The notes under the pieces: model-generated
What the model was told of the DNA's origin: nothing
Seen by the model: only the letters and a program-made list of their open reading frames with translations
Database searches by the model: none
Program-made: the position numbers and the translations under genes
Assembly (NCBI RefSeq): GCF_015751785.1
Contig: NZ_JADOTY010000001.1
Coordinates: 372,001 to 436,000 of the forward strand
Length of the DNA stretch: 64,000 nt
Direction of reading: 5' to 3'
Source: Micromonospora vinacea
GTDB taxonomy: Bacteria > Actinomycetota > Actinomycetes > Mycobacteriales > Micromonosporaceae
Part shown: positions 1-6,780 of the stretch, piece by piece
Numbering within the stretch: position 1 is the stretch's first letter
Layout: each line of letters starts with the position of its first letter

Positions 1-224
1 GTCGGCACGAGGAACGCTGCCTGCCCTGTCGGCCCAAGGACCGCACTGGTAGCTCTCAGTCCTGAGTCCGGTGCTGCGGGATCCACCCTCAAGTACCCGG
101 CCTAGGTGATCGCAATTTCACCCACAGTAGTCACGCGAGCAGATCATAGGGCGTGAGGGCGGAGCAGCTCCCCCTCGCTGGACGTGCCGGTAGCATGACT
201 TTGGGAAGTGTTAGCAGTTCAAAT

Positions 225-243
225 GCTTGATCACTGATCAAGC
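225..243. promoter_or_regulatory. 19-bp perfect palindrome upstream of the sigma-factor unit
   Basis: GCTTGATCA-C-TGATCAAGC is a perfect inverted repeat with a single central base, followed by AT-rich sequence (AATATTGT, 246-253) unlike the surrounding GC-rich DNA. It sits about 85 bp upstream of the first gene, which has its own ribosome site (GAGGGG, spacing about 6). The symmetry and position suggest a dimeric repressor or activator operator overlapping the promoter. Apart from this, nothing gene-like was found in bases 1-326. Confidence 0.55.
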
Positions 244-326
244 AGAATATTGTGGACGGTGAGACATCTACATTCGCCCCTCGCCACGGATAGTAATTAG
301 CTAACCGGGGATGACGAGGGGAAACG

Positions 327-620
327 ATGAACGAAACGCTGGCGACGGCCGTCTCCGATCACGGAGCGTTGGCCTTGGCTCTTGCCATCGCCGGAACGGC
401 GGCAGGGTTGGCACGCGCATACGTTGCGCACCGAACACGTCTGCACGAGGAGCGTGAGGCGTCGACACGAACCGCCGCCCGGGCGACCTGGCTGATCAGG
501 CTGGCGGAGGCCGAGCACGATGTCGTGCGGATCGTGGAGCGTGATCGGGACGGGCATCGCGAGGTGGAGCTGGGCAGCCGCGACGCGACGCGGCGCGACG
601 ACACCAGGGAGGCCGCGTGA
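327..620 (+). CDS. Small membrane-anchored hypothetical protein
   Basis: This 97-residue protein is not recognised as a named family. One hydrophobic segment lies at about residues 13-32, rich in Ala, Leu and Gly. It is followed by a highly charged Arg/Glu/Asp tail that is probably helical and cytoplasmic. A GAGGGG ribosome site precedes the ATG. Its stop overlaps the start of the sigma factor (TGATG), so the two are translationally coupled. That context allows a role as a membrane anchor or anti-sigma-like partner, but no anti-sigma motif (such as the zinc HxxxCxxC) is visible, so this is speculation. Confidence 0.6.
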   Translation: MNETLATAVSDHGALALALAIAGTAAGLARAYVAHRTRLHEEREASTRTAARATWLIRLAEAEHDVVRIVERDRDGHREVELGSRDATRRDDTREAA

Positions 621-1240
621 TGGGGGTGGAGGGCACCGCCGCCCTGACACCGGAGCCGGTCGACGGTGAAGCGGCGCGCAGGGCGGAGGCCACGCGCCTC
701 AAGGCAGAGCACGATCAGGAGTTCGCCGCTTTCGCCGAGGGCAGCTACCACACGGTGGAGCGAATTCTCCGGGCGGCGTGCTGGGATCGCGAGGTGGTTC
801 AGGACGCTCTCAACGAGGCGTACCTGCACGGACGCGTCCAGTGGTTCAAGATCCGCACCTACACGGAGCCGATCGGCTGGGTGATCATCACGGCCCGAAA
901 CAAGATCCGCAAGGAGTTGCAACGACGTCAGCGCGAAGCCGCCGTGGCGCCGGAGGACCTGCCCCCGGCACCGCACACCGACATCGCCGACGTATGGGAG
1001 GCACAGGAGACGCTGAGGAACTGGATGCACCACCTTCCGTCGCGGCAGGCCGAGGTGTTCCAGATGTCTCGTGAGGGTTTCTCCAACCAGGAGATCGCGC
1101 GCATCCTCGGATTGGCCGAATCCAGCATCCGCTCCTACAAGCTCGCTGCCAGGAAACGCCTGCGTGAGCTGGCCGAGGAAGCCGGCTACACGGACTCGGA
1201 AGGCCGCCGGCGCCAGGGAGGCAGCCGTGGACCTCGATGA
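620..1240 (+). CDS. RNA polymerase sigma factor, sigma-70/ECF-like
   Basis: This 206-residue protein has a sigma region-2-like part at about residues 25-100 (DREVVQDALNEAY followed by a basic PIGWVIITARNKIRKEL helix). A clear region 4 lies at about 138-190: LPSRQAEVFQM, then a helix-turn-helix SNQEIARILGLAESSIRSY and a basic recognition tail. It would direct RNA polymerase to a small promoter set. ATG 620 was preferred over GTG 617 because GGGAGG lies 7 nt upstream of it. The gene overlaps the membrane protein upstream and, by 14 nt, the EAL-domain gene downstream, so the three form one unit. Region 2 is weaker than region 4, so the exact sigma subgroup is uncertain. Confidence 0.8.
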   Translation: MGVEGTAALTPEPVDGEAARRAEATRLKAEHDQEFAAFAEGSYHTVERILRAACWDREVVQDALNEAYLHGRVQWFKIRTYTEPIGWVIITARNKIRKELQRRQREAAVAPEDLPPAPHTDIADVWEAQETLRNWMHHLPSRQAEVFQMSREGFSNQEIARILGLAESSIRSYKLAARKRLRELAEEAGYTDSEGRRRQGGSRGPR

Positions 1241-3140
1241 CATTCTGACGTTGGCCGAGACCAACCAGCCGAGTCCTCTGGAACTCGCCCGTGCACGCCG
1301 CGTGGCGCGAAAGGCGCAGGGCGAGTACGACCTGTCCGTCGCCGAGGGATACGAGATCATTGTCGACGCCGACCTCGTCGATCCGCTGACCGCGGTTGTC
1401 GACGAGGCGACCAGAGTCGCCCGTGCCGCGCAGCTGGCGAAGCTCGGCACGATCACCTGGACGACCGGTGGAGGGAAGTCCGATGGTTTCGGGCGCCTCA
1501 TCTGGTCGGATGAGATGGCGATGATCTTCGGGCATGCTCCGGGAACACTGCGCCTCACGCCCGAAAGGCTTGCCAACCTCGTCCATCCCGCAGACGTGGA
1601 GACGGTTCGCAAGGTTGTGCGGACGGCATGGGACCGCCGCCGCCCCGAGGAGGTCACGTTCCGGGTGATCCAGCCGGGTGGCACCGTCCGCCACGTGCAC
1701 TGCCACATCGAGATTCTCACCACCGACGGCACACCATCGGGAATCATCGCCACCGGCGCAGATGCCACCGCGCTCGAACTTGCCTGGCAAGAACGTCGCA
1801 GGCTCGCCACTCGCAGCAAAATGCTGTGCGCCGACCTGGCCGCGCTGGACCTTGTCACCGGACTGCCGACCCGCAGCTACCTGACCGACGAGGTCGACCG
1901 AGCCCGTCGCACCACTGGCGGAGCACTCATCGTTGTGGCAACCGAACCCACCACCCGGCCACCCGACGCGCTCACCGACGAGAACCACGACGACCTGACG
2001 GCAGAGATCGCACAGCACCTGCGAACGATCGTGGGCGACGAGGTGACGTGCGGTCTGGTCGGCCCCGGCCTGTGGGGCGTACTCCTCGCTCCGGCCGAAG
2101 GGCACACGGAGGCTCCCGAGGCCCTGGCGGCTCGGATCGTCGACACGTTCCGACGCCACCTGTTCAGCGTCCAGCACAAGACCTTGCGCCTCAACACGTC
2201 GGCGGGCCTGGTGCTCTTCGGCAGCGGGGTGTCGGCAACCGGGTTCGACCTGCTCGTCGACGGCGAACACGCGGCCCGTGACGCGCGCAGCGACGGCGTC
2301 CCGACCACCGTCCTCAGTGAGCCGGTGGCGACCAGGGACCGGATAGACAGATGCCGGTCACAGGTACGACAGGCGGTGTCTGCCAACAGGTTCGCCCTCT
2401 ACGCTCAGCCCATTGTCGACCTCCGCCTCAACGAGGTCACTCGCCACGAGATCCTGTTGCGGGTTCGGAGCGATACCGGCCAGTCCGTGGCACCGTGGGC
2501 TTTCCTCGACATGGCCGAGCGCGTCGGCGAGATCCTCACCGTGGACAAGTGGGTCATCGACCATGCCCTCGAACTGATCGGCCGCGGCGCCCAGACCTCC
2601 CACTACCAGGTCAACATATCCGGCAAGTCCCTCGCCGACCCGGGGCTGCTCACCTATGTGACCGAGGCGATCCGCCGACACGGGGTGAAGCCGGAATGCC
2701 TGACCTTCGAGATCACCGAAACCACCCTCATCGAGAACCGCAACGAGGCCCTCGCCTTCGCAACGGGGATCAGGGAGATCGGCTGCCACCTCGCGTTGGA
2801 CGACTTCGGTACGGGATACGGCGCCCTCGCTCACCTGAAGTACCTGCCGGTGGACCTGGTAAAGATTGACGGGGTCTTCATCGTCGATCTCTGCCGATCG
2901 CCCGCCGACCAGGCCGTCGTCTCGAAGCTGGTGGAGCTGTGCCACACGCTCGGCATCCGTGTTGCTGCTGAATATGTCCAGGACGAGGAGACGCTCGAAT
3001 TTCTGAAGAGGTGTGGAGTCGACTTCGCCCAGGGCTACAAGACCGGACGACCCGAACCGATTGCGGTGAGCCCCGAGAAGCCGGTGCGGACGATTGAACT
3101 CGAACTGCGGCTCCCGCCGCAGCAGACCGCCATGGGCTGA
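1227..3140 (+). CDS. PAS / degenerate GGDEF / EAL cyclic-di-GMP protein
   Basis: The protein has 637 residues when started at GTG 1227, which has a strong AGGGAGG site 5 nt upstream; the longer open frame reads into the sigma gene and is rejected. A PAS-type sensor fold lies at about residues 70-170. A GGDEF-like fold follows at about 195-350 but the GGDEF motif itself is lost. A full EAL domain occupies about 375-625. EAL is EIL here (HEILLRV); the other signature elements are intact: NISGKS, EITETT, DDFGTGYG, KIDGVFI, AAEYVQDEE and FAQGY. The expected activity is c-di-GMP phosphodiesterase under PAS control, with the GGDEF part perhaps a GTP-binding regulatory fold. The 14-nt overlap with a sigma-factor gene suggests c-di-GMP turnover and transcription initiation are linked here. 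Confidence 0.88.
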   Translation: MDLDDILTLAETNQPSPLELARARRVARKAQGEYDLSVAEGYEIIVDADLVDPLTAVVDEATRVARAAQLAKLGTITWTTGGGKSDGFGRLIWSDEMAMIFGHAPGTLRLTPERLANLVHPADVETVRKVVRTAWDRRRPEEVTFRVIQPGGTVRHVHCHIEILTTDGTPSGIIATGADATALELAWQERRRLATRSKMLCADLAALDLVTGLPTRSYLTDEVDRARRTTGGALIVVATEPTTRPPDALTDENHDDLTAEIAQHLRTIVGDEVTCGLVGPGLWGVLLAPAEGHTEAPEALAARIVDTFRRHLFSVQHKTLRLNTSAGLVLFGSGVSATGFDLLVDGEHAARDARSDGVPTTVLSEPVATRDRIDRCRSQVRQAVSANRFALYAQPIVDLRLNEVTRHEILLRVRSDTGQSVAPWAFLDMAERVGEILTVDKWVIDHALELIGRGAQTSHYQVNISGKSLADPGLLTYVTEAIRRHGVKPECLTFEITETTLIENRNEALAFATGIREIGCHLALDDFGTGYGALAHLKYLPVDLVKIDGVFIVDLCRSPADQAVVSKLVELCHTLGIRVAAEYVQDEETLEFLKRCGVDFAQGYKTGRPEPIAVSPEKPVRTIELELRLPPQQTAMG

Positions 3141-3240
3141 GTAGGAGCCAGAGACGTGAGCCAACGCGGCTGCGCCACGGTGCCGTCGATGCGATCACCC
3201 GTCACGCATCGGTCCCCCGACGAAGATGGCTGGGCGGTTA

Positions 3241-3286
3241 GACGTCGAGGTCGATCTGTAAGCCCTACATAATCGACCTCGACGTT
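3241..3286. repeat. Inverted repeat downstream of the EAL gene
   Basis: GACGTCGAGGTCGAT at 3241-3255 pairs with ATCGACCTCGACGTT at 3272-3286 (14 of 15 positions) around a 16-nt loop. It lies about 100 bp after the EAL gene stop. It could end that transcript, although no T-run follows, or it may be an operator. The rest of the 3141-3539 gap has no convincing gene. Confidence 0.5.
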
Positions 3287-3451
3287 CTGGCGCCGGGTGT
3301 GGCCGGCGTCGACGGCGGTCGGACGGTCACCTTCCAGGCCACTAACCTCGGCGATGCCCACCGGCTGATTCAGCTGCTCGTGCAAATCGCACGCCATCAA
3401 GCCCAGCTAAGACGTGAGGTCTGCCTTCGGCCAGTGTTGCCGGGCAGCTAG
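3242..3451 (+). pseudogene. Possible 3' remnant of an unidentified gene
   Basis: An open frame of 69 codons without a credible start ends at TAG 3449-3451. Its middle looks protein-like (TVTFQATNLGDAHRLIQLLV, then a basic end) and differs in base use from flanking non-coding DNA. It begins within the inverted repeat described at 3241-3286. The family was not recognised. It may be the tail of a gene broken during mobile-element turnover in this region, or chance. Confidence 0.2.
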
Positions 3452-3539
3452 GCCGATATCGCCAGCAGGCCGGAGCCCAGCCGGAGAGGCTGGCGGCACC
3501 ACCCTGTTTACGGCAGCCGTCAATGCCTTCCCCTCCCGC

Positions 3540-3728
3540 TCAGGGGCGGCCGGCGTTCGTTTTGATCGTGTCGACGAACGCGTTCCAGGCGGCGGGCTCG
3601 AAGCTCAGCGTCCCGGCATCGGGCGCCTTGGAGTCGCGAACGTCGACCTGGACGCGCCGGTAGCGCACCTCGACGCACTGGCCGTTGTTGCCGGAACGGC
3701 TCGACTTGCGCCAGGCGTTACGTTCCAT
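3540..3728 (-). CDS. DUF397 domain protein
   Basis: This 62-residue protein has the DUF397 pattern: WRKSSRSGNNGQCVEV near the N-terminus, then VRDSKAPDAGTLSF and a C-terminal AWNAFVDTIK. DUF397 proteins are small actinobacterial partners of helix-turn-helix/DUF5753 regulators and are usually encoded just downstream of them, as in the BldB/WhiJ-type developmental systems. Here the gene overlaps the upstream regulator remnant by 11 nt, but that regulator has lost its DNA-binding half (see 3718-3984). This member may therefore be orphaned. Confidence 0.85.
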   Translation of the reverse strand: MERNAWRKSSRSGNNGQCVEVRYRRVQVDVRDSKAPDAGTLSFEPAAWNAFVDTIKTNAGRP

Positions 3729-3984
3729 GCTTGCTCAGCTCCTTGATGAACCTGATCGACTCGGTGGGTGACATCGCCAGCCTCCTCAGATTGTCGTACG
3801 CCGCCGACAGCCGCGCCAGGTCGCGGCTCGACTCAAGGAACAGCTCGCCAGCCAGGGTTTCGATGTAGCCCAGTGGCGGCTCGTCCCGCTCGAAGCTGAG
3901 CAGGGCGAAGCCGCTGCTGTCCGCCAGGTGGGCACCGGCCTCGAAGCGCAGCACCTGGATCGTCACGTTCGGCAGCCGGCTCAT
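3718..3984 (-). pseudogene. Truncated DUF5753 regulator (HTH lost)
   Basis: The 88-residue open frame matches only the C-terminal third of the roughly 270-residue HTH/DUF5753 regulators: LPNVTIQVLRFEAGAH, then FALLSFERDEPPLGYIETLAGEL and the closing LRRLAMSPTESIRFI helix. The intact homologue at 36843-37652 shows what is missing, namely the N-terminal helix-turn-helix and most of the sensor domain. No helix-turn-helix is found upstream in any frame; an unrelated small membrane ORF begins instead. The region beside it contains integrase remnants, so deletion during mobile-element activity is a reasonable cause. Confidence 0.75.
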
Positions 3985-4034
3985 CGGTCATGGCGTACGG
4001 CTTCGTCGCACTGGCCCGTCCGTGGTTGCAGGAT

Positions 4035-4310
4035 TCAGATGCCGCCGGGCGTTCCACCGTCACTGCCATGTGCGGCATCGTGCGAAATCTTCTCGTTTCC
4101 GCCGCCACCCTTGCCGCGGAGGGTGCCGCGTTGGGTTCGACGCCTGTCGCGCTCGATCTGGCGAGCAGCAACCCGCGCTGCCCGCATCACTTCCGCACGG
4201 TCCTGCGGCTGAGCCGCATGCCTGCGACGACGCCACAGCAGACCGGCGGCAGCAAGTCCGACTGCCAGTACTACAGCCAGCAGCCCCCACGCCGCTGAAA
4301 TGCCACTCAT
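4035..4310 (-). CDS. Small single-span membrane protein, hypothetical
   Basis: The 91-residue frame starts with a good hydrophobic segment (about residues 5-27), followed at once by WRRRRH. This positive-inside pattern would leave a basic, Gly-rich tail in the cytoplasm. No family was recognised and only a weak ribosome site (GAGTAG) precedes the ATG. It is flanked by pseudogene fragments. It may be a real small gene or a surviving piece of a larger one. Confidence 0.4.
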   Translation of the reverse strand: MSGISAAWGLLAVVLAVGLAAAGLLWRRRRHAAQPQDRAEVMRAARVAARQIERDRRRTQRGTLRGKGGGGNEKISHDAAHGSDGGTPGGI

Positions 4311-4540
4311 ACAGCGACGCTACTCACTGTCGACCGCGACCAGCATCAGGCGAATAGGCCGACGCGTCCATCGCCCACCGACAACAGAGCCCCGGTCGAG
4401 CGTCCCCGCTCCTGCTGCCACACGACGGGCCGCAGAGCCATCTCCGCCGGGAGCCTCACACACCGTGGGGGCGAGGACTTCCGGCCAGTCCGTGGGTGCA
4501 GAGCGATCCGCGATGCGTCTTGCTCCGTCGCTGAGCAAGA

Positions 4541-4694
4541 CGGGGACCTGTTCGAGGAGATCTGGGCCGGGTGGCGGGCCGACTAGACCGAGCAGCGGGT
4601 AGTGCTGCTGTGGACTGAGGACGTCGCTTCGGACCTCGATGCGGCGCGTCCGGGTCGTCGATAGCACGGCTGAGCAGGGAAAATGGCTGGTGGG
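4541..4694 (+). pseudogene. Tyrosine integrase 3' end, degenerate copy 1
   Basis: The stretch from GACGGGGACCTGTTCGAGGA onward aligns base by base with the integrase tail at 6420-6590 (GCGGACCTCTTCGAGGACGA there). It continues through GACCTCGATGCGGCGCGTCC and the GGGAAAATGGCTGGTGGG block that precedes the tRNA in copy 3. In-frame stops and indels show it is non-functional. Unlike copies 2 and 3 it carries no tRNA sequence. It is the oldest-looking of three scars left at this integration site. Confidence 0.6.
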
Positions 4695-4856
4695 CCGGAG
4701 GTACCACGCCTCAAATACCTTGAGCCCTACGCCGAGGCGGCCCGCACGTGGCTGCATGCCGAGGCCGAGGTCGTCGACACCACGCACCTCACGCCCGCCC
4801 AAGCAGCCCAGCAGATCGTCCTCCGAGCTACCGGGGGTAGCTACGTCGATCAGTAG
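4683..4856 (+). CDS. Short ORF after integrase scar, unknown
   Basis: This 57-codon frame starts at ATG 4683 behind a GCAGGGAA site and ends at TAG 4854. Its second half looks like a real protein C-terminus (YAEAARTWLHAEAEVVDTTH, then LTPAQAAQQIV), possibly the lid or end of a small P-loop kinase. The N-terminal part comes from the duplicated pre-tRNA block. It is most likely the 3' end of a lost cargo gene fused by recombination to repeat sequence. It overlaps the end of the SUKH gene on the other strand by 7 nt. Confidence 0.3.
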   Translation: MAGGPEVPRLKYLEPYAEAARTWLHAEAEVVDTTHLTPAQAAQQIVLRATGGSYVDQ

Positions 4857-5383
4857 AGCCATCGGTCGAGCACTGCGGGCCAGAAATGGGTTGTATGGTC
4901 GCCGTCCCCGAACGCGGGCGGGTCAAGGGCCTTGATTCGCTCCAACAGGTCGGCGAGCTCCGCGAGTGCTTCGTCTTCGGCCTGTCCGTCCTCGTCCCAG
5001 CGGTCGACGACGGTTGAGCTGGTCAGCCAGCTACCAACCATGTGCAGCGAACACAGCCAGTGGGTGATCGTCGAGTTGACGAACCCGGTGCTGCCGTCCG
5101 ACGACCAGATCTGCACCTCACCGGTCCCCGGCGCGGCACCGTACACCCAGTCCAGGTCATCGGCGTTCGCCAACCGGTACATCGTCGGCTCTGCGTGGAA
5201 TGACACCGCGCTCACGAGGTCATCGATCAGCGGTACGCCAGAGGAGACCAGCGCGGCCTTCTGCGGCTCGGGAAGCCGCCACGTCGCCACGTCCAGCTCG
5301 GTAGCACGCACCACCCGCCCAGTACCGGCCCAGGCCGTGACCGCCCCGAACGCGGGAGGCAACGGAAGATCATCAACGGGCAC
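4850..5383 (-). CDS. SUKH-4-like immunity protein (orphan)
   Basis: This 177-residue acidic protein has the features of SUKH-4-type immunity proteins: an N-terminal LPxPPAFGAV segment, a central mixed region with YRLANADDLDWVY, and FVNSTITHWLCSLHMVGSWL leading to a C-terminal acidic helix. Such proteins neutralise nuclease or deaminase toxins of polymorphic and contact-dependent systems by direct binding. No toxin gene lies beside it, so it is either an orphan that protects against neighbours' toxins or a leftover from a lost module. It sits between integrase scars 1 and 2, that is, as element cargo. The family call is moderately secure. Confidence 0.65.
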   Translation of the reverse strand: MPVDDLPLPPAFGAVTAWAGTGRVVRATELDVATWRLPEPQKAALVSSGVPLIDDLVSAVSFHAEPTMYRLANADDLDWVYGAAPGTGEVQIWSSDGSTGFVNSTITHWLCSLHMVGSWLTSSTVVDRWDEDGQAEDEALAELADLLERIKALDPPAFGDGDHTTHFWPAVLDRWLY

Positions 5384-5451
5384 GCCAACGAGGGTAGTCC
5401 GGCCACGGTTCCAAGCAACCAGCGTTCGTTGTGGCGGCCAGGCATCCGATC

Positions 5452-5565
5452 ATTGACCGGGCGGCGGGTCGTGCTGCTGCGGACTCAGTGCGGACCGAGG
5501 GCGTCGACCCGGACCTCGATGCGGTGCGTCCGGCCATCGACAGCATGGTTGACCAGGGAAACGGC
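5452..5565 (+). pseudogene. Tyrosine integrase 3' end, copy 2
   Basis: The frame DRAAGRAAADSVRTEGV, then PDLDAVRPA, is nearly identical to the C-terminal tail of copy 3 (6472-6568). The stop is lost and the frame runs on into the partial tRNA duplication. No catalytic region remains. It marks a second integration or excision event at the same tRNA-derived site. Confidence 0.7.
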
Positions 5566-5610
5566 TGGTGGGGCGGGCGGGACTCGAACCCGCAACCGAG
5601 GGATTATGAG
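5566..5610 (-). other. Partial tRNA(CAU) duplication, probable attachment-site scar
   Basis: These 45 bp repeat the 3' part of the tRNA gene at 6583-6659 (CCA end, T arm, variable loop and anticodon-stem side) with one difference (A for G at 5594). After 5610 the similarity stops abruptly. Tyrosine integrases often use the 3' half of a tRNA gene as their core site and rebuild it on insertion, leaving such a half copy. With the intact tRNA it brackets 5611-6582. Confidence 0.8.
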
Positions 5611-5756
5611 ATCAGAATGTCCGCGACGCCGACCTGTGCACACATGGGTTTGCCAGCGGAAGTGCCTCTCGACGTCTCTCACCGCTCCACCGTCGTTCTT
5701 CGGGCTCTTGCGGACTAGATGCGGACCGCTCCCCTGGCCTAAAAACTTGGCTCGAT

Positions 5757-6269
5757 CTAGAAGTAGGACCACTCGCTCGTGGGCACGTAATCCCACGTCA
5801 CCTTTGCCCGTTCTTGGAGAAAGACCGGCCGGCTAAGAACCACGTCGCCTGCCCGCTGGGCGCGGATGATCAACCCGAGGTCGGCTAGCTCCGGATCTGC
5901 TGCGTGTGTATAACGCAGCTCTAGCCCGTGCGTTTTCGCATGGTCACACGCCCACTGCTCCACTTCCGAGGGCACACGTCCGACCAGCGTCTCGTCGTTG
6001 AGCGTTACCTGTGGGCCGGTGAGCGCGTCAATCGCAACGCAGTACAGTAGCCCGTTCTCGTAGTAGGTATTCACACCGAGATGGGCGAATGGAATCTCGG
6101 CGCACGCAGGCAGGCCCGAACCGACGGTGAAGACGCCCGGCCGACTTGGGTCGAGTACGTCGACCACCTCGTCACATCTCATCCCAAACCGGAGCGGTCC
6201 CACGCTGACCAGCGGGATGAAGCGCCAGTGATCACGCTCCTCGTCATTTCTAGCGTCCCAAATGCCCAT
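5757..6269 (-). CDS. Hypothetical protein, cargo between the two att copies
   Basis: The protein has 170 residues when started at ATG 6269, where GAGGAG lies 8 nt upstream; GTG 6278 is too close to that site. It is soluble, acidic and rich in aromatic residues, with no signal peptide or membrane span. The pattern PLVSVGPLRFGMRCDEVVDVL, then NTYYENGLLYCVAIDAL, suggests an alpha/beta fold of the kind seen in small immunity-type proteins, but no family was recognised with confidence. It is the only intact gene between the partial tRNA copy and the intact tRNA, so it is cargo of the last inserted element. Confidence 0.7.
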   Translation of the reverse strand: MGIWDARNDEERDHWRFIPLVSVGPLRFGMRCDEVVDVLDPSRPGVFTVGSGLPACAEIPFAHLGVNTYYENGLLYCVAIDALTGPQVTLNDETLVGRVPSEVEQWACDHAKTHGLELRYTHAADPELADLGLIIRAQRAGDVVLSRPVFLQERAKVTWDYVPTSEWSYF

Positions 6270-6400
6270 GGCCGACACTCCTCACCCGCGCTGTAGACCG
6301 CAGACAAGTTATCGGGCAGCGTCGACGCCCTATTGCTGTGGCCACTCCCACGGTCTGCGGCACTCATCTTCGAGGCAGGCACTGCCGGCACGCTGGTAGT

Positions 6401-6568
6401 GAGGCCATGACGCTGGACGTGTACGCGGACCTCTTCGAGGACGACCTGGACCAGGTGGCGGACCGCCTCGACCGGGCGGCGGGTCGTGCGGCTGCGGACT
6501 CAGTGCGGACTGAGGGTGTCAGCCCAGACCTCGATGCGGTGCGCCCGGCTCGTCGCCAGCATGGCTGA
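6401..6568 (+). pseudogene. Tyrosine integrase 3' end, copy 3 (beside tRNA)
   Basis: The frame contains GSEAMTLDVYADLFEDDLD followed by VADRLDRAAGRAAAD. This is the typical last helix and tail of phage or conjugative-element tyrosine recombinases (the MTLDxYxDLF motif that carries the catalytic Tyr). The Tyr is present, but the Arg-His-Arg part of the catalytic domain is absent upstream. It ends 15 bp before the CCA end of the tRNA, the normal position for an integrase gene of a tRNA-targeting element. Confidence 0.75.
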
Positions 6569-6582
6569 GCGGGGAAAACGGC

Positions 6583-6659
6583 TGGTGGGGCGGGCGGGAC
6601 TCGAACCCGCGACCGAGGGATTATGAGTCCCCTGCTCTAACCGGCTGAGCTACCGCCCC
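6583..6659 (-). tRNA. tRNA with CAU anticodon (Ile2 or elongator Met)
   Basis: A complete 77-nt cloverleaf is visible: acceptor stem GGGGCGG/CCGCCCC, D arm TAGCTCAGCCGGTTAGA, anticodon loop CTCATAA, T arm with GGTTCGAGTCC, and an encoded CCA. The anticodon CAU fits either elongator tRNA-Met or the minor tRNA-Ile whose C34 becomes lysidine. The anticodon stem, variable loop and T arm (GGTCG then CGGGTTCGAGTCCCG) resemble the latter, but this is not decisive. It serves as the insertion site for the element remnants described at 4541-6568. Confidence 0.93.
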
Positions 6660-6673
6660 GAACACCGCGCCGG

Positions 6674-6679
6674 ATCTTA
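6674..6679 (-). promoter_or_regulatory. Probable -10 element of the tRNA(CAU) promoter
   Basis: On the minus strand TAAGAT lies 14 nt before the first tRNA base, in a GC-rich surround. No strong -35 was recognised, although CTGATC lies at an acceptable distance. Confidence 0.35.
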
Positions 6680-6780
6680 TCCCGCTCGGCGATCAGCAGC
6701 CAGCACCGAGCCGGCCGGCGCCCACGCCTGCACCAGCACGATGGGCAACAGGAATATAACAGCGTGCTCGGGTACGACTG

